Below the pieces are notes generated by a model that was given only the letters and a program-made list of their open reading frames with translations, was not told where the DNA came from and searched no databases. DNA of 64,000 bases from CAVVSD01 sp963757125 (GTDB lineage: Bacteria; Actinomycetota; Thermoleophilia; Solirubrobacterales; Solirubrobacteraceae). The position numbers and the translations under genes are program-made. Where the stretch lies: the NCBI GenBank assembly GCA_963757125.1, contig CAVWQP010000009.1:1488001-1552000 (forward strand), in the 5' to 3' direction. Positions 26,805 through 37,195 of the stretch are shown here, piece by piece. Within the stretch, counting starts at the first letter, position 1, and the number at the start of each line of letters is the position of its first letter.

Positions 26805-26808
26805 ACTG

Positions 26809-26905
26809 GGTGGTTCCTGTTACCTACCCCGTGGGTCCGGGACGAGCTGGACCCTGACCGGCGCAACGACGCCGGGACCGGCTCTGCCCCCGCGGGAACC
26901 GCACC
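26809..26905 (+). promoter_or_regulatory. Structured leader upstream of rpsB
   Basis: GGTG-GTTCC (26809-26817) can pair with GGAAC-cg-CACC (26895-26905, 2-nt bulge), enclosing two hairpins: GGGTCC/GGACCC (26833-26838 with 26849-26854) and CCGGC/GCCGG (26858-26862 with 26871-26875). The resulting multibranch fold sits 24 bp before the rpsB ATG. Ribosomal protein S2 leaders are autoregulated in several bacteria, so this is a candidate S2 binding leader. The pairing is drawn by eye. Confidence 0.5.
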
Positions 26906-26929
26906 ACTCCACTCAAGGGAGCAGCACCC

Positions 26930-28048
<1,119 letters not shown>

Positions 28049-28060
28049 AGAGAGCACACC

Positions 28061-28672
28061 GTGAGCACCCCCACGATCTCCGCAAAGGACGTCAAGGCCC
28101 TGCGCGACCTCACCGGCGCGGGGATGATGGACTGCAAGAAGGCGCTGCAGGAGACGGGCGGCGACGTCGACGGAGCCGTCACCTACCTGCGCGAGAAGGG
28201 CATCGCCGGCGCCGCCAAGCTCGGCGGCCGCGAGGCCACCGAGGGCACCGTGCAGTCCTACATCCACGCGAACGGCAAGGTCGGCGTGCTGGTCGAGGTC
28301 GACTGCAACACCGACTTCGTCGCCAAGAACGACGACTTCACCGCGTTCGCCCGCGACATCGCGCTGCACATCGCCGCCAGCCCGGCGACGCGCTGGGTCA
28401 CCGAGGAGGAGGTCCCCGAGGACGTCCGCGCCGAGGAGCTGCGCATCGCCGCCAGCCAGATGACCAACGTGCCCGAGCACGCGCGCGAGCGCGCCGCGAG
28501 CGGCAAGGTCAGCAAGTGGCTGGAGGAGGTCGTCCTCCTCAAGCAGGTCCACGTCAACGGCGAGAAGTACGAGAACAAGACCATCGAGCAGCTGCGCACG
28601 GAGCTCTCCGCGCGCACCGGCGAGAACGTGGTCATCCGGCGCTTCGCGCGCTTCGCCGTCGGCGAGGCCTGA
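28061..28672 (+). CDS. tsf: Elongation factor Ts
   Basis: EF-Ts is the guanine nucleotide exchange factor for EF-Tu. The 203-residue protein has the N-terminal UBA-like domain (VKALRDLTGAGMMDCKKAL) and EF-Ts signature ECNTDFVA-like EVDCNTDFVAKNDDF. It is a short form, with one core subdomain reduced relative to the 283-residue E. coli protein; short forms are known in Thermus and other lineages. A GTG start is used. Downstream is pyrH after 13 bp. Confidence 0.95.
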   Translation: MSTPTISAKDVKALRDLTGAGMMDCKKALQETGGDVDGAVTYLREKGIAGAAKLGGREATEGTVQSYIHANGKVGVLVEVDCNTDFVAKNDDFTAFARDIALHIAASPATRWVTEEEVPEDVRAEELRIAASQMTNVPEHARERAASGKVSKWLEEVVLLKQVHVNGEKYENKTIEQLRTELSARTGENVVIRRFARFAVGEA

Positions 28673-28685
28673 GCCGACCCCGAGG

Positions 28686-29426
28686 ATGGCCGACGACCCC
28701 GAGCACGCGCCAGCGTTCAGCCGGATCCTCCTGAAGCTGTCCGGCGAGGCGCTGATGGGCTCCCGCGACCACGGGCTCGATCCCGAGCGCGTGGAGGCGG
28801 TCGCCGCGCAGATCGGCGCCGTGCATGCGCGCGGCGTCGAGCTCGCCGTCGTCGTCGGCGCCGGGAACATCTACCGGGGGCTGCAGGGAGCGGCCTCCGG
28901 GATGGACCGCGCGACCGGCGACTACATGGGCATGCTCGCGACGGTGCTCAACGCCCTGCCGATCCAGGATGCCCTGGAGAAGATGGGCGTCCCGGTGCGC
29001 GTGCAGTCCGCGCTGACGATCGCCGAGGTCGCCGAGCCCTACATCCGCCGCCGCGCGATGCGCCACCTCGAGAAGGGGCGCGTCGTGATCTTCGCGGCGG
29101 GGACGGGCAACCCGTTCTTCACGACCGACACCGCCGCCGCGCTGCGTGCCGTGGAGATCCACGCCGAGGCGCTCCTGATGGCGAAGAACGGGGTGGAGGG
29201 CGTCTACACCGCCGATCCGCGGACCGACCCCGATGCGAGCTTCATCCCCGAGATCTCGCACATGGAGGCGCTGCAGCGCCGGCTGCGGGTCATGGACTCG
29301 ACAGCGCTCACCCTGTGCATGGAGAACCGGCTTCCGATCTACGTCTTCAACATGGATGACGAGCAGAACATCGACCGGATAGTGTCCGGCGAGCGGGTGG
29401 GGACACTGGTGGAGACGACCACATGA
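28686..29426 (+). CDS. pyrH: UMP kinase
   Basis: PyrH phosphorylates UMP to UDP; the bacterial enzyme is hexameric and belongs to the amino-acid-kinase fold. The 246-residue chain has RILLKLSGEALMG, VVVGAGNIYRG, DYMGMLATVLNALP and GTGNPFFTTDTAAALRA, all diagnostic. It overlaps frr by 4 bp. rpsB-tsf-pyrH-frr is one of the most conserved bacterial gene orders. Confidence 0.97.
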   Translation: MADDPEHAPAFSRILLKLSGEALMGSRDHGLDPERVEAVAAQIGAVHARGVELAVVVGAGNIYRGLQGAASGMDRATGDYMGMLATVLNALPIQDALEKMGVPVRVQSALTIAEVAEPYIRRRAMRHLEKGRVVIFAAGTGNPFFTTDTAAALRAVEIHAEALLMAKNGVEGVYTADPRTDPDASFIPEISHMEALQRRLRVMDSTALTLCMENRLPIYVFNMDDEQNIDRIVSGERVGTLVETTT

Positions 29427-29989
29427 GTGAGCTGACCGACGAGCTGATCGCCGACGCCCGGGACCGCATGGGTCGCTCGGTGCAGGCCACGCAGGGCGAG
29501 TTCGGGTCCGTCCGGACGGGCCGCGCGAGCCCGCAGCTGCTCGACCGCGTCACCGTCGACTACTACGGCGCGATGACCCCGCTGAAGCAGCTCGCGACCA
29601 TCAACGTCCCCGAGGCGCGGATGGTCACGATCCAGCCGTTCGACAAGTCCTCGATGAAGGCCATCGAGAAGGGCATCGTCGACGCGCAGCTGGGCCTGGC
29701 GCCGTCCAACGACGGCAACATCGTGCGCCTCGTGATCCCCGAGCTGACCGAGGAGCGCCGCAAGGACCTCGTGAAGATGGTCCGGGCGATCGCCGAGGAG
29801 GGCCGCGTCGCGATCCGCAACGTGCGGCGCGACATCATGCACGACCTCCGCGAGCTCCGCGACGAGGGCGAGGTCGGCGCCGACGACGAGCACCGCGCCG
29901 AGGTGGAGCTCCAGAAGCTCACGGACGACCGGATCGCCGAGCTCGACGGCCTCCTGAAGGGCAAGGAAGCAGAGATCCTCGAAGTCTGA
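29423..29989 (+). CDS. frr: Ribosome recycling factor
   Basis: RRF splits the post-termination ribosome together with EF-G. The 188-residue protein shows the characteristic N-terminal FGSVRTGRASPQLLDRV, the domain II centre and EERRKDLVKMV..AEEGRVAIRNVRRD helices. The ATG start overlaps the pyrH stop (ATGA). Confidence 0.97.
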   Translation: MSELTDELIADARDRMGRSVQATQGEFGSVRTGRASPQLLDRVTVDYYGAMTPLKQLATINVPEARMVTIQPFDKSSMKAIEKGIVDAQLGLAPSNDGNIVRLVIPELTEERRKDLVKMVRAIAEEGRVAIRNVRRDIMHDLRELRDEGEVGADDEHRAEVELQKLTDDRIAELDGLLKGKEAEILEV

Positions 29990-29996
29990 CGTCGTC

Positions 29997-30668
29997 GTGG
30001 CGGACTCCTCCCCGCGCTACGTCGCGATCATCACGGACGGCAACGGCCGCTGGGCCAAGGCCCACGGCAAGTCGGTCGCCGCCGGCCACCAGGCCGGTGC
30101 CGACGTCGTCAAGGCCCGCCTGCGCGACGCGGTCGAGCTGGGCATCCGCGAGCTGACCGTCTACTCGTTCTCGACGGAGAACTGGTCGCGGTCGCGCGCC
30201 GAGGTCGCCGCGCTCATGCGGCTGTTCAGCGAGCGGATCGTGGACGAGACGCCCGAGCTGCACGAGCAGGGCGTCCGGATGCGGTTCATCGGCCGCCGCG
30301 AGGGCGTCTCCAGGAAGCTCGCCAAGCAGATGGACTGGGCGGAGGAGACGACCGCCGCCAACGATCGCATCACGCTGTTCGTCGCCTTCAACTACGGCGG
30401 CCGCGCGGAGATCCTCGACGCGGCGGCGCGCTACGAGGGCGGGGGCGAGGAGGCGTTCCGCAACCTGCTCTATGCGCCCGAGATGCACGACCCGGATCTC
30501 ATCATCCGGACGAGCGGCGAGCGTCGTCTCAGCAACTACCTCATGTGGCAGTCGGCCTATTCCGAGCTGGTGTTCCGCGACGAGCTGTGGCCGGACTTCG
30601 ACCGCGCGGCGTTCGAGGCCGCGCTGGCGGAGTACGGCGAGCGCCGGCGGCGCTTCGGCGGCCGCTGA
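29997..30668 (+). CDS. uppS: Isoprenyl transferase (undecaprenyl diphosphate synthase family)
   Basis: This 223-residue cis-prenyltransferase elongates an allylic diphosphate with IPP to the C50-C55 carrier used in wall synthesis. It has the diphosphate-binding ITDGNGRWAKAHG (Asp conserved), TVYSFSTENWSR, FNYGGRAEI and DLIIRTSGERRLSNYLMWQSAYSE with the second substrate site. The final product length is not set by sequence alone. A GTG start is used; the stop overlaps cdsA by one base. Confidence 0.93.
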   Translation: MADSSPRYVAIITDGNGRWAKAHGKSVAAGHQAGADVVKARLRDAVELGIRELTVYSFSTENWSRSRAEVAALMRLFSERIVDETPELHEQGVRMRFIGRREGVSRKLAKQMDWAEETTAANDRITLFVAFNYGGRAEILDAAARYEGGGEEAFRNLLYAPEMHDPDLIIRTSGERRLSNYLMWQSAYSELVFRDELWPDFDRAAFEAALAEYGERRRRFGGR

Positions 30669-31459
30669 TGGGCGGCTCGGACCTCGGTTCGCGGATCGTC
30701 TTCGGCGTGCCCGCCGTCGCGTTCGCGATCGCGATCGTCGTGGCGGGCGGCGGGTGGTTCGCCGCCGGGGTCGGGCTGCTCGGGGTCATCTGCATGCACG
30801 AGCTGCTGACGCTCTACGAGCACACGGGGCCGCCGAAGCTCGCGGGGTTCCTCGGGGTCATCGGCCTGGTGGTCGCCGCCCAGCTGGGCGACATGGACAC
30901 GGTGATGCTGGCGTTCGTCGCGTTCTTCCCCGTGCTGTTCGCCGTGACGCTGGCCACGCCGCGCGCGACCGGGCCCGGGCTGGCGTTCTGCGTGCTCGGC
31001 GTGGCGTGGATCGGCATCGCCATCGCGCACGCGGTGCTCCTGCGCGACCTTCCGCACGGCGGCGGCATCGTCGCGTGCGTCCTGGTGGGGACCGTCGCCT
31101 GCGACATCGGCGCGTACTTCGGCGGCCGCACGTTCGGCGCGACGCCCCTCGCGCCCCGGGTGTCGCCGTCGAAGACGTGGGAGGGCCTCGGCATCGGCAT
31201 CATCGTCGGCGTCCTCGGCGTGTGGCTCACCGGGACCTACCAGGACTGGCTGGGCGGGACGGACGCGCTGCTCATCGGCGTCGGCGTCTCGCTGGCCGGG
31301 CCGGTGGGGGACCTCTTCGAGAGCTACATCAAGCGCGACGCGGGGATCAAGGACACCGGCCGGCTGTTCGGCGCGCACGGCGGGGCGCTGGACCGGCTCG
31401 ACGCGCTGCTGTTCGCGATCGTCGTCGGTTACTGGGTGTGGAGGGCCCTGCTTGCCTAA
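30668..31459 (+). CDS. cdsA: Phosphatidate cytidylyltransferase
   Basis: CdsA makes CDP-diacylglycerol from phosphatidate and CTP in the membrane. The 263-residue protein has seven to eight hydrophobic helices and the signature near the C-terminus: SPSKTWEG, then GDLFESYIKRDAGIKD and GGALDRLDALLF. The ATG start at 30668 overlaps the uppS stop (TGATG); the longer open frame upstream is a shadow of uppS. Confidence 0.94.
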   Translation: MGGSDLGSRIVFGVPAVAFAIAIVVAGGGWFAAGVGLLGVICMHELLTLYEHTGPPKLAGFLGVIGLVVAAQLGDMDTVMLAFVAFFPVLFAVTLATPRATGPGLAFCVLGVAWIGIAIAHAVLLRDLPHGGGIVACVLVGTVACDIGAYFGGRTFGATPLAPRVSPSKTWEGLGIGIIVGVLGVWLTGTYQDWLGGTDALLIGVGVSLAGPVGDLFESYIKRDAGIKDTGRLFGAHGGALDRLDALLFAIVVGYWVWRALLA

Positions 31460-32627
31460 TGAGGCGGTGTCCCCTCGCCGTCTCCTCGTCCTCGGGTCGA
31501 CCGGGTCCATCGGGACCCAGGCGCTCGACGTCGTCGAGCGGTCCGAGGACCTCGAGCTCGTCGGCCTGAGCGCCGAGCGCTCCTGGGAGGCCCTGGTCGC
31601 CCAGGCCCAGCGCACCGGCGTGGACCGCATCGCCGTCGCCGACATGGACGCCGGGGCGCGCGCCGCCGAGGCGTGGACCGACGGCGAGGTGCTCACCGGC
31701 CCGGAGGGGCTCGTCCGGCTCGTCATCGAGTCCGGCGCCGACCTCGTGCTCAACGCGCTCGTCGGCTCGGCGGGCCTCGGCCCGACGGTCGCCACGCTGG
31801 GCGAGGGGATCGACCTCGCGCTCGCCAACAAGGAGTCGCTCGTCGTCGGCGGCGAGCTCGTGATGCAGCTCGCGGAGGCGACCGGCGCGCGGATCCTGCC
31901 CGTCGACTCCGAGCACGCCGCGCTGCACCAGCTCCTGGCCGGGCTTCCCGTGGGGACGGCGGCCGGGCTCACGATCACCGCGTCCGGCGGCCCGTTCCGC
32001 GGCCGCTCGCGGGCGTCGCTGCAGTCCGTGACCGTGGAGGAGGCGCTCGCGCACCCGACGTGGGCGATGGGCGGCAAGATCTCCATCGACTCGGCGACGC
32101 TCATGAACAAGGGCCTCGAGGTCATCGAGGCGCACCATCTCTTCGGCGTCCGCTACGAGGACATCGACGTCGTCGTGCACCCGCAGTCGATCGTCCACGG
32201 CCTCGTGCGGCTGCCCGACGGGGCCTCGCTGGCGCACCTCGGCCCGACGGACATGCGCGTGGCGATCTCCTACGCGCTGCACGGCGGCGCGAGCGTCGAC
32301 GTGCCCGCGCGGCCGCTCGACCTCGTGACTGCGGGGCGGCTGGACTTCGAGCCGGTCGACCACGACGCGTTCCCGTGCCTCGGGCTCGCCCGCGCCGCCG
32401 CCAAGGCGGGCGGGACCGCGCCGTGCGCGCTGAACGCGGCCAACGAGGTCGCGGTGCACGCGTTCCTCTCCGGCCGCCTGGCGTTCACCGGCATCGCCGA
32501 GGTCATCGAGCGCACGCTCGAGGAGCTGCCGGCCGAGCCGGTCCACGCGTTCGAGTCGCTCTACGAGGCAGACCGCGAGGCACGCATCGTCGCGGGCGAG
32601 CTGGTCGAGGCGGCACCGGCCCGATGA
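31452..32627 (+). CDS. dxr: 1-deoxy-D-xylulose-5-phosphate reductoisomerase
   Basis: Dxr commits carbon to the MEP isoprenoid pathway with NADPH. The 391-residue chain has the Rossmann motif LGSTGSIGTQALDVV, ANKESLVVGGELV, the metal/substrate block PVDSEHAALHQLL, SGGPFRGRS, and GGKISIDSATLMNKGLEVIEA. A TTG start at 31452 has GGAGGG 6 nt upstream; a GTG at 31467 is an alternative. It pairs functionally with ispG at 41275. Confidence 0.95.
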   Translation: MPNEAVSPRRLLVLGSTGSIGTQALDVVERSEDLELVGLSAERSWEALVAQAQRTGVDRIAVADMDAGARAAEAWTDGEVLTGPEGLVRLVIESGADLVLNALVGSAGLGPTVATLGEGIDLALANKESLVVGGELVMQLAEATGARILPVDSEHAALHQLLAGLPVGTAAGLTITASGGPFRGRSRASLQSVTVEEALAHPTWAMGGKISIDSATLMNKGLEVIEAHHLFGVRYEDIDVVVHPQSIVHGLVRLPDGASLAHLGPTDMRVAISYALHGGASVDVPARPLDLVTAGRLDFEPVDHDAFPCLGLARAAAKAGGTAPCALNAANEVAVHAFLSGRLAFTGIAEVIERTLEELPAEPVHAFESLYEADREARIVAGELVEAAPAR

Positions 32628-33748
32628 CCGCCGCACTGCTGGCGTTCGCCGGGTTCGCGGCGCTCGTCATCCTGCACGAGTTCGGGCACTTCGTCGCGGC
32701 GAAGGCGGTCGGGATGCGCGTCGAGCGCTTCGCGCTGTTCTTCCCGCCGCTCCTCGCGAAGGTCCGCCGAGGGGAGACCGAGTACGCGATCGGGGCCGTG
32801 CCGCTGGGCGGCTACGTGAAGATCACCGGCATGAACCCCAACGAGGAGCTGCCTCCCGAGGTGGCTCCTCGCGCCTACTACCGCCAGAAGGTGTGGAAGC
32901 GGATCGTCGTCATCGGCGCGGGGCCGGCGGTCAACATCGCCCTCGCGTTCGTGATCCTGTGGGCGCTGTTCTGGGCCGACGGCGTCCAGCGCTCCGACAT
33001 CGGCGTGCGGGCCGTCGAGCGCGGCAGCCCTGCCGCGCAGGTGCTGCAGCCGGGCGATCTCATCCTGTCCATCGGCGGGGCGCCCGGGTACGAGCCGGAT
33101 CAGTCCATCAGCGTCATCGACCAGCGCCTGACCGCCCTCACCGACGCGGTGGCCAAGCAGAAGTGCGCCGGCGGCGCGACCACCGACGGCTGCCGCGCGG
33201 CGGAGCCCACCGAGGTCGTCGTGCTCCGCGACGGGCAGCGGATCCCGATCCCGGTCCGCGGGTTCTACGACAGCAAGCTGAAGCGCATGCGGCTCGGGTT
33301 CTCGTTCGGCGTCGACTCGTCGCGGCCGGTCGGCCCGGTCGAGGCCGCGGATCTCGGCGTCTCGTCGATGTGGAACGTCACGACGTTGACCGTCGATCGC
33401 CTGGCCAAGATCTTCGTCAGCTCGAAGGCCCGCAAGGACGTCTCCGGCGTCGTCGGCTCGTACGAGGCGACGCGCCAGTCGTTCGCGTTCGACACCACGC
33501 AGGCGCTGCGCATCCTCGCGCTCATCTCGCTCTCGCTGGGCGTCATCAACCTCTTCCCGTTCCTCCCGCTGGACGGCGGCCACATCTTCTGGGCGATCGC
33601 CGAGAAGATCCGCGGCCGCCCGATCCCGTTCGCGGTGCTCGAGCGCGCCAGCGTCATCGGGATCATGCTCGTCGCCCTGCTGTTCGTCATAGGCCTGTCC
33701 AACGACATAGGCCGGATCACGAGCGGCGAGGGCTTCGGCGTGCGCTGA
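32624..33748 (+). CDS. rseP: Site-2 protease family zinc metalloprotease (RseP/Rip1-like)
   Basis: This 374-residue M50 intramembrane protease has the zinc motif HEFGH (about residues 18-22) in the first helix, a PDZ-like domain (around RAVERGSPAAQVLQPGD) between the halves, and the third zinc ligand in FLPLDGGH near the C-terminus. Homologs cut anti-sigma factors within the membrane; membrane anti-sigma candidates exist in the window (52333). The ATG at 32624 overlaps the dxr stop (ATGA). Confidence 0.93.
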   Translation: MTAALLAFAGFAALVILHEFGHFVAAKAVGMRVERFALFFPPLLAKVRRGETEYAIGAVPLGGYVKITGMNPNEELPPEVAPRAYYRQKVWKRIVVIGAGPAVNIALAFVILWALFWADGVQRSDIGVRAVERGSPAAQVLQPGDLILSIGGAPGYEPDQSISVIDQRLTALTDAVAKQKCAGGATTDGCRAAEPTEVVVLRDGQRIPIPVRGFYDSKLKRMRLGFSFGVDSSRPVGPVEAADLGVSSMWNVTTLTVDRLAKIFVSSKARKDVSGVVGSYEATRQSFAFDTTQALRILALISLSLGVINLFPFLPLDGGHIFWAIAEKIRGRPIPFAVLERASVIGIMLVALLFVIGLSNDIGRITSGEGFGVR

Positions 33749-33760
33749 TAGAACCCGCGG

Positions 33761-34972
33761 GTGAAATTCGGCATCCAGTTCCAGCTGCAGACGCCGCGGC
33801 CGTACGACGCGGAGACGTGGGGACCTGACGACGAGGCGCGGATCTTCGCGCAGGCCCTCGAGCAGATCGAACACGCGGACCGGCTCGGGTTCGACTACGT
33901 GTTCCTCACGGAGCACCACTTCCTCGAGGAGTACTGCCACAGCGCAGCGCCCGAGGTGGTCCTCGCGGCGGCCGCGGCGCGCACGAAGCAGATCCGCCTC
34001 GGCCACGGGATCATCCAGATGCCGCCGGCGATCAACCACCCGGCGCGCGTCGCCGAGCGGGTCGCCAGCCTGGACATCATCTCCGGCGGCCGCGTCGAGT
34101 TCGGCACGGGCGAGGGAGCGACGGAGACCGAGATCGGGGGCTTCGGCGTCGCGCGCGCCGACAAGAAGGAGGCGTGGGAGGAGGCGACGCGCGAGTGCCT
34201 GCGGATGATGGACACGCACCCGTATCCGGGCTACGAGGGCGTGCACTTCTCGATGCCGGAGCGCAACATCGTCCCCAAGCCGCTGCAGCGCCCGCACCCG
34301 CCGGTCTGGGTCGCCGCGTCGCGCAGGGAGACGGTCATGCTCGCGGCGCGCATGGGCATCGGCGCGATGGGCTTCGGCTTCGAGACGCCGGAGGAGGCCG
34401 AGGAGCGCGTGCTCCGCTACTACGAGCTCATCCGCGCCTGCCGCAAGCCGCTGGGCAAGACGATCAACCCGGCGCTCATGACGCTCGGGAACATGCTCTG
34501 CGCGCCGACCGACGAGGAGGCCGTGGAGAAGGGCCTGCGCGGCGCGCAGTACTTCGGCTACGTCTTCGGCTGGATGCACGGTCACCTCACCCCGGGGCGC
34601 GACAACATCTACCGCGACTTCCGGCGCAAGCAGGAGGAGGCGACGGGGACGCTCGAGGCGCAGGACACGGCCGTCGCGCTCGAGCCCGAGGACGAGAGCG
34701 CCAGGGCGCTGTACCGCATGGGCCGCCGCGGGATGTTCATGGGCTCGCCGGCCTACATCCGGGAGAACATCCGGGCGTACGAGGCCGCCCACGTCGACGT
34801 CCTGCTCTTCCTGTCGCAGTGCGGCGACCGGCGCCACGAGGACATCATGGAGTCCCTCGAGCTGTTCGCGAAGGAGGTCATGCCCGAGTTCAAGGAGCGC
34901 CACCACCTGCAGCAGCGCTGGCGCGACGAGCAGCTCGACGGCGTCCAGCACCCGATCGCGAGCTCGGTGTGA
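33761..34972 (+). CDS. LLM class flavin-dependent oxidoreductase
   Basis: This 403-residue bacterial-luciferase-like TIM barrel has FGIQFQLQTPRPYDAETWG, FDYVFLTEHHFLEEY, IRLGHGIIQMPPAINHPARVAER and GRVEFGTGEGATETE. The family uses FMN or F420 to oxidise small molecules; which cofactor is used here is unknown. The GTG start sits 6 nt after TAGAAC with no ribosome site. It overlaps the next small gene by 4 bp, suggesting a joint function. It may belong to an accessory catabolic set with the second LLM gene at 38408. Confidence 0.86.
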   Translation: MKFGIQFQLQTPRPYDAETWGPDDEARIFAQALEQIEHADRLGFDYVFLTEHHFLEEYCHSAAPEVVLAAAAARTKQIRLGHGIIQMPPAINHPARVAERVASLDIISGGRVEFGTGEGATETEIGGFGVARADKKEAWEEATRECLRMMDTHPYPGYEGVHFSMPERNIVPKPLQRPHPPVWVAASRRETVMLAARMGIGAMGFGFETPEEAEERVLRYYELIRACRKPLGKTINPALMTLGNMLCAPTDEEAVEKGLRGAQYFGYVFGWMHGHLTPGRDNIYRDFRRKQEEATGTLEAQDTAVALEPEDESARALYRMGRRGMFMGSPAYIRENIRAYEAAHVDVLLFLSQCGDRRHEDIMESLELFAKEVMPEFKERHHLQQRWRDEQLDGVQHPIASSV

Positions 34973-35322
34973 GCGACGACGCCCAGGCGATCCTCGCCGA
35001 GGCCGAGCGCAAGCTCGACGAGGGCGACAACACCGCCAGCGTGCGGCTGTCGGCGGAGGCCTACGTCGCGCTCGTGCGCGAGCGCCCGGACCTCATCTTC
35101 GCGCCGCCCTCGCTCGGCGAGCTGAAGGTCGACGGCGGCCGTCAGCCCGGCGCGGGGATGCCGAGGGCGCCATGGCCCGATGCGCAGGGCGTCACCGTGA
35201 CGTTCGCCGAGGATGCGGCGCCCGAGATCGCCCTGGCCAAGGATCGGTACACGACGAGCGACGCCATCACCTACTGCGAGTACGTGGTGGACCTGATGCA
35301 GCTGGCCCAGCGCAGGGGCTAG
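34969..35322 (+). CDS. Small protein coupled to LLM oxidoreductase, unassigned
   Basis: A 117-residue protein begins right at the LLM stop (GTGA overlap). The N-terminal half is helical and acidic (ILAEAERKLDEGDN, RLSAEAYVALVRERPDL) and the C-terminal half has a mixed region and a final helix (EYVVDLMQLAQRRG). There is no signal peptide or membrane segment and no recognised domain. Tight coupling suggests a subunit or substrate-handling partner for the oxidoreductase, which is an inference. Its stop shares CTAG with the converging gene. Confidence 0.7.
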   Translation: MSDDAQAILAEAERKLDEGDNTASVRLSAEAYVALVRERPDLIFAPPSLGELKVDGGRQPGAGMPRAPWPDAQGVTVTFAEDAAPEIALAKDRYTTSDAITYCEYVVDLMQLAQRRG

Positions 35323-35750
35323 CCGAGGCGGAACACCGGGTGGCGCGGGGCCTCGGCGGCGAACGCGTCGTCCGGGTCGCCCGGCTTCGCGTCGAACCAC
35401 GGGCGTACGACGCGCTCCTGCGTGACGTAGCGGCGCAGGATGGGCGCGGCGCCCGGCGCGTCGAGCTCGGTGATCGCGAGCGTCTCGGCGCGCTTGCCCT
35501 TGCGCAGCGTGACCTCGCCCGCGGCCCTGGCGTTGAGGACCCACGCGGGCGTGCCGTACGGCGAGATGAGGAACCGGCCGTCGTCGCCCTCGACGAGGGA
35601 GACCGGCGTGGTGCGCACCGTGCCCGTCCGGCGGCCGCGCGTCTCCAGCAGGAAGACGTGGGGCGGACCGAGGCCGCGCCGCAGCGCGGCGATCATCGCC
35701 GCGTTGAGCGCGCGGCGCACGCGTCCCCGGGGAGCGTCGGTCCGTGCCAC
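35319..35750 (-). CDS. Ddn-like nitroreductase / deazaflavin-dependent family
   Basis: This 143-residue protein fits the split-beta-barrel family that includes mycobacterial Ddn (F420-dependent nitroreductase). Family traits are the N-terminal helix, FLLETRGRRTGTVRTTPV, GRFLISPYGTPAWVLNARAAG and the C-terminal FDAKPGDPDDAFAAEAPRHPVF. F420 use is a family property, not shown here. The GTG at 35750 is chosen because GGAG precedes it and the longer frame lies antisense to the permease upstream region. Confidence 0.82.
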   Translation of the reverse strand: MARTDAPRGRVRRALNAAMIAALRRGLGPPHVFLLETRGRRTGTVRTTPVSLVEGDDGRFLISPYGTPAWVLNARAAGEVTLRKGKRAETLAITELDAPGAAPILRRYVTQERVVRPWFDAKPGDPDDAFAAEAPRHPVFRLG

Positions 35751-35809
35751 GTCTCCGAAGCTACCCGCCTGTGCGTGGGCTGAGAAGCCCCTGCGGGTAA
35801 GCGCGCGCC

Positions 35810-37195
35810 ATGACGAGCGCGAGCGTTCCCCTTCCTGGCCAGCCACGACCGCGGAGCGAGAGCGAGGACGCACCTGCGCTCAAGCGGGTGATCACGCGCA
35901 ACATGCTGCTGCTGTTCGTCATCGGCGACATGCTGGGGGCGGGCATCTACGCGCTCGTCGGCGAGGTCGGCGGGCGGGTCGGCGGCGCGATCTGGACCTC
36001 GTTCCTCCTGGCCGCGGTGCTCGCGGCGTTCACGGCGGGCGCGTACGCGGAGCTCGTGACGAAGTACCCGCAGGCGGCCGGCGCGGCGCTGTACGCGAAC
36101 AAGGCGTTCCGCAAGCCGTTCGTGACGTTCATGGTCGCCTTCGCGGTGATGCTGTCCGGGATCACCTCGGCGAGCACGCTCGCGCGGGCGTTCGGCGGCG
36201 ACTACCTCGGCGAGTTCGTGTCGATCCCGACGGTCATCGTCGCGCTCGGGTTCATGGTCGTCGTCGCGGCGATCAACTACCGCGGCATCGGCGAGAGCGT
36301 CCGCATCAACATCGGCCTGACGTTCATCGAGGTCGGCGGTCTGCTGCTCATCATCGTCATCGCGCTGGGCGCGCTGTTCGCCGGCGAGGCCGAGGCGTCG
36401 CGCGCGGTGGAGTTCACGAGCGACGGGTCGGTGCCGTTCGCGATCCTCGGCGGCGCCGGGCTGGCGTTCTACGCGCTCATCGGCTTCGAGGACTCCGTCA
36501 ACGTGGCCGAGGAGGCCAAGGATCCGCAGCGCGACTACCCGCGGGCTCTGTACGGCGGGCTGTTCGTCGCGGGGTGCATCTACCTCATCGTGAGCGCCCT
36601 GGCGTCGATGGTCGTCCCGATCGACACGCTGTCGGGCTCCGACGGGCCGCTGCTGGAGGTCGTGCAGGTCGGCCCGCTGGCGGTCAACACGAAGATCTTC
36701 GCGGCGATCGCCCTGGTCGCGGTGTCGAACACCGCGCTCATCAACATGATCATGGCGTCACGGATCGTCTACGGGATGGCGCGCCAGGGGATCATCCCGT
36801 CCGCGCTGGGCCGGGTGGACGGCGTGCGCGGCACGCCGCTGCTGGCGATCGTGTTCACGACGCTCATCGCCTTCGTCCTCATCGTGACCGGCGACCTGTC
36901 GACGCTCGCGGACATGACCGTCCTGCTGCTGCTGCTCGTGTTCGCGGTGGTGAACGCGGCCGTGCTCATCCTGCGGAAGGACCCCGTCGACCACGACCAC
37001 TTCCGCATCCCGACGTGGATCCCGATCTGCGGCTTCTTCATCTCGTTCGCGGTGATGACCACGAAGGACCTCGACATCTTCGCCCGCGCCGCGGTGCTGC
37101 TCGTGATCGGGGCGGGGCTCTACGGCCTCAACGTGCTGCTCACCGGCCCGCGGGGCCCGTTCGAGACGGAGGAGCTGGAGGCGCTCAAGGGGTAG
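35810..37195 (+). CDS. APC family amino acid permease
   Basis: This 461-residue transporter has twelve predicted membrane helices. TM1 holds the unwound GDMLGAGIYALVG motif for amino-group binding; TM6 has FYALIGFEDSVNVAEEAKDPQRDYPRA, typical of APC transporters with a conserved Phe-Glu pair. The substrate is not evident. The 3' end overlaps the convergent vapC by 11 bp. It lies amid LLM and Ddn-type enzymes and may feed them. Confidence 0.88.
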   Translation: MTSASVPLPGQPRPRSESEDAPALKRVITRNMLLLFVIGDMLGAGIYALVGEVGGRVGGAIWTSFLLAAVLAAFTAGAYAELVTKYPQAAGAALYANKAFRKPFVTFMVAFAVMLSGITSASTLARAFGGDYLGEFVSIPTVIVALGFMVVVAAINYRGIGESVRINIGLTFIEVGGLLLIIVIALGALFAGEAEASRAVEFTSDGSVPFAILGGAGLAFYALIGFEDSVNVAEEAKDPQRDYPRALYGGLFVAGCIYLIVSALASMVVPIDTLSGSDGPLLEVVQVGPLAVNTKIFAAIALVAVSNTALINMIMASRIVYGMARQGIIPSALGRVDGVRGTPLLAIVFTTLIAFVLIVTGDLSTLADMTVLLLLLVFAVVNAAVLILRKDPVDHDHFRIPTWIPICGFFISFAVMTTKDLDIFARAAVLLVIGAGLYGLNVLLTGPRGPFETEELEALKG

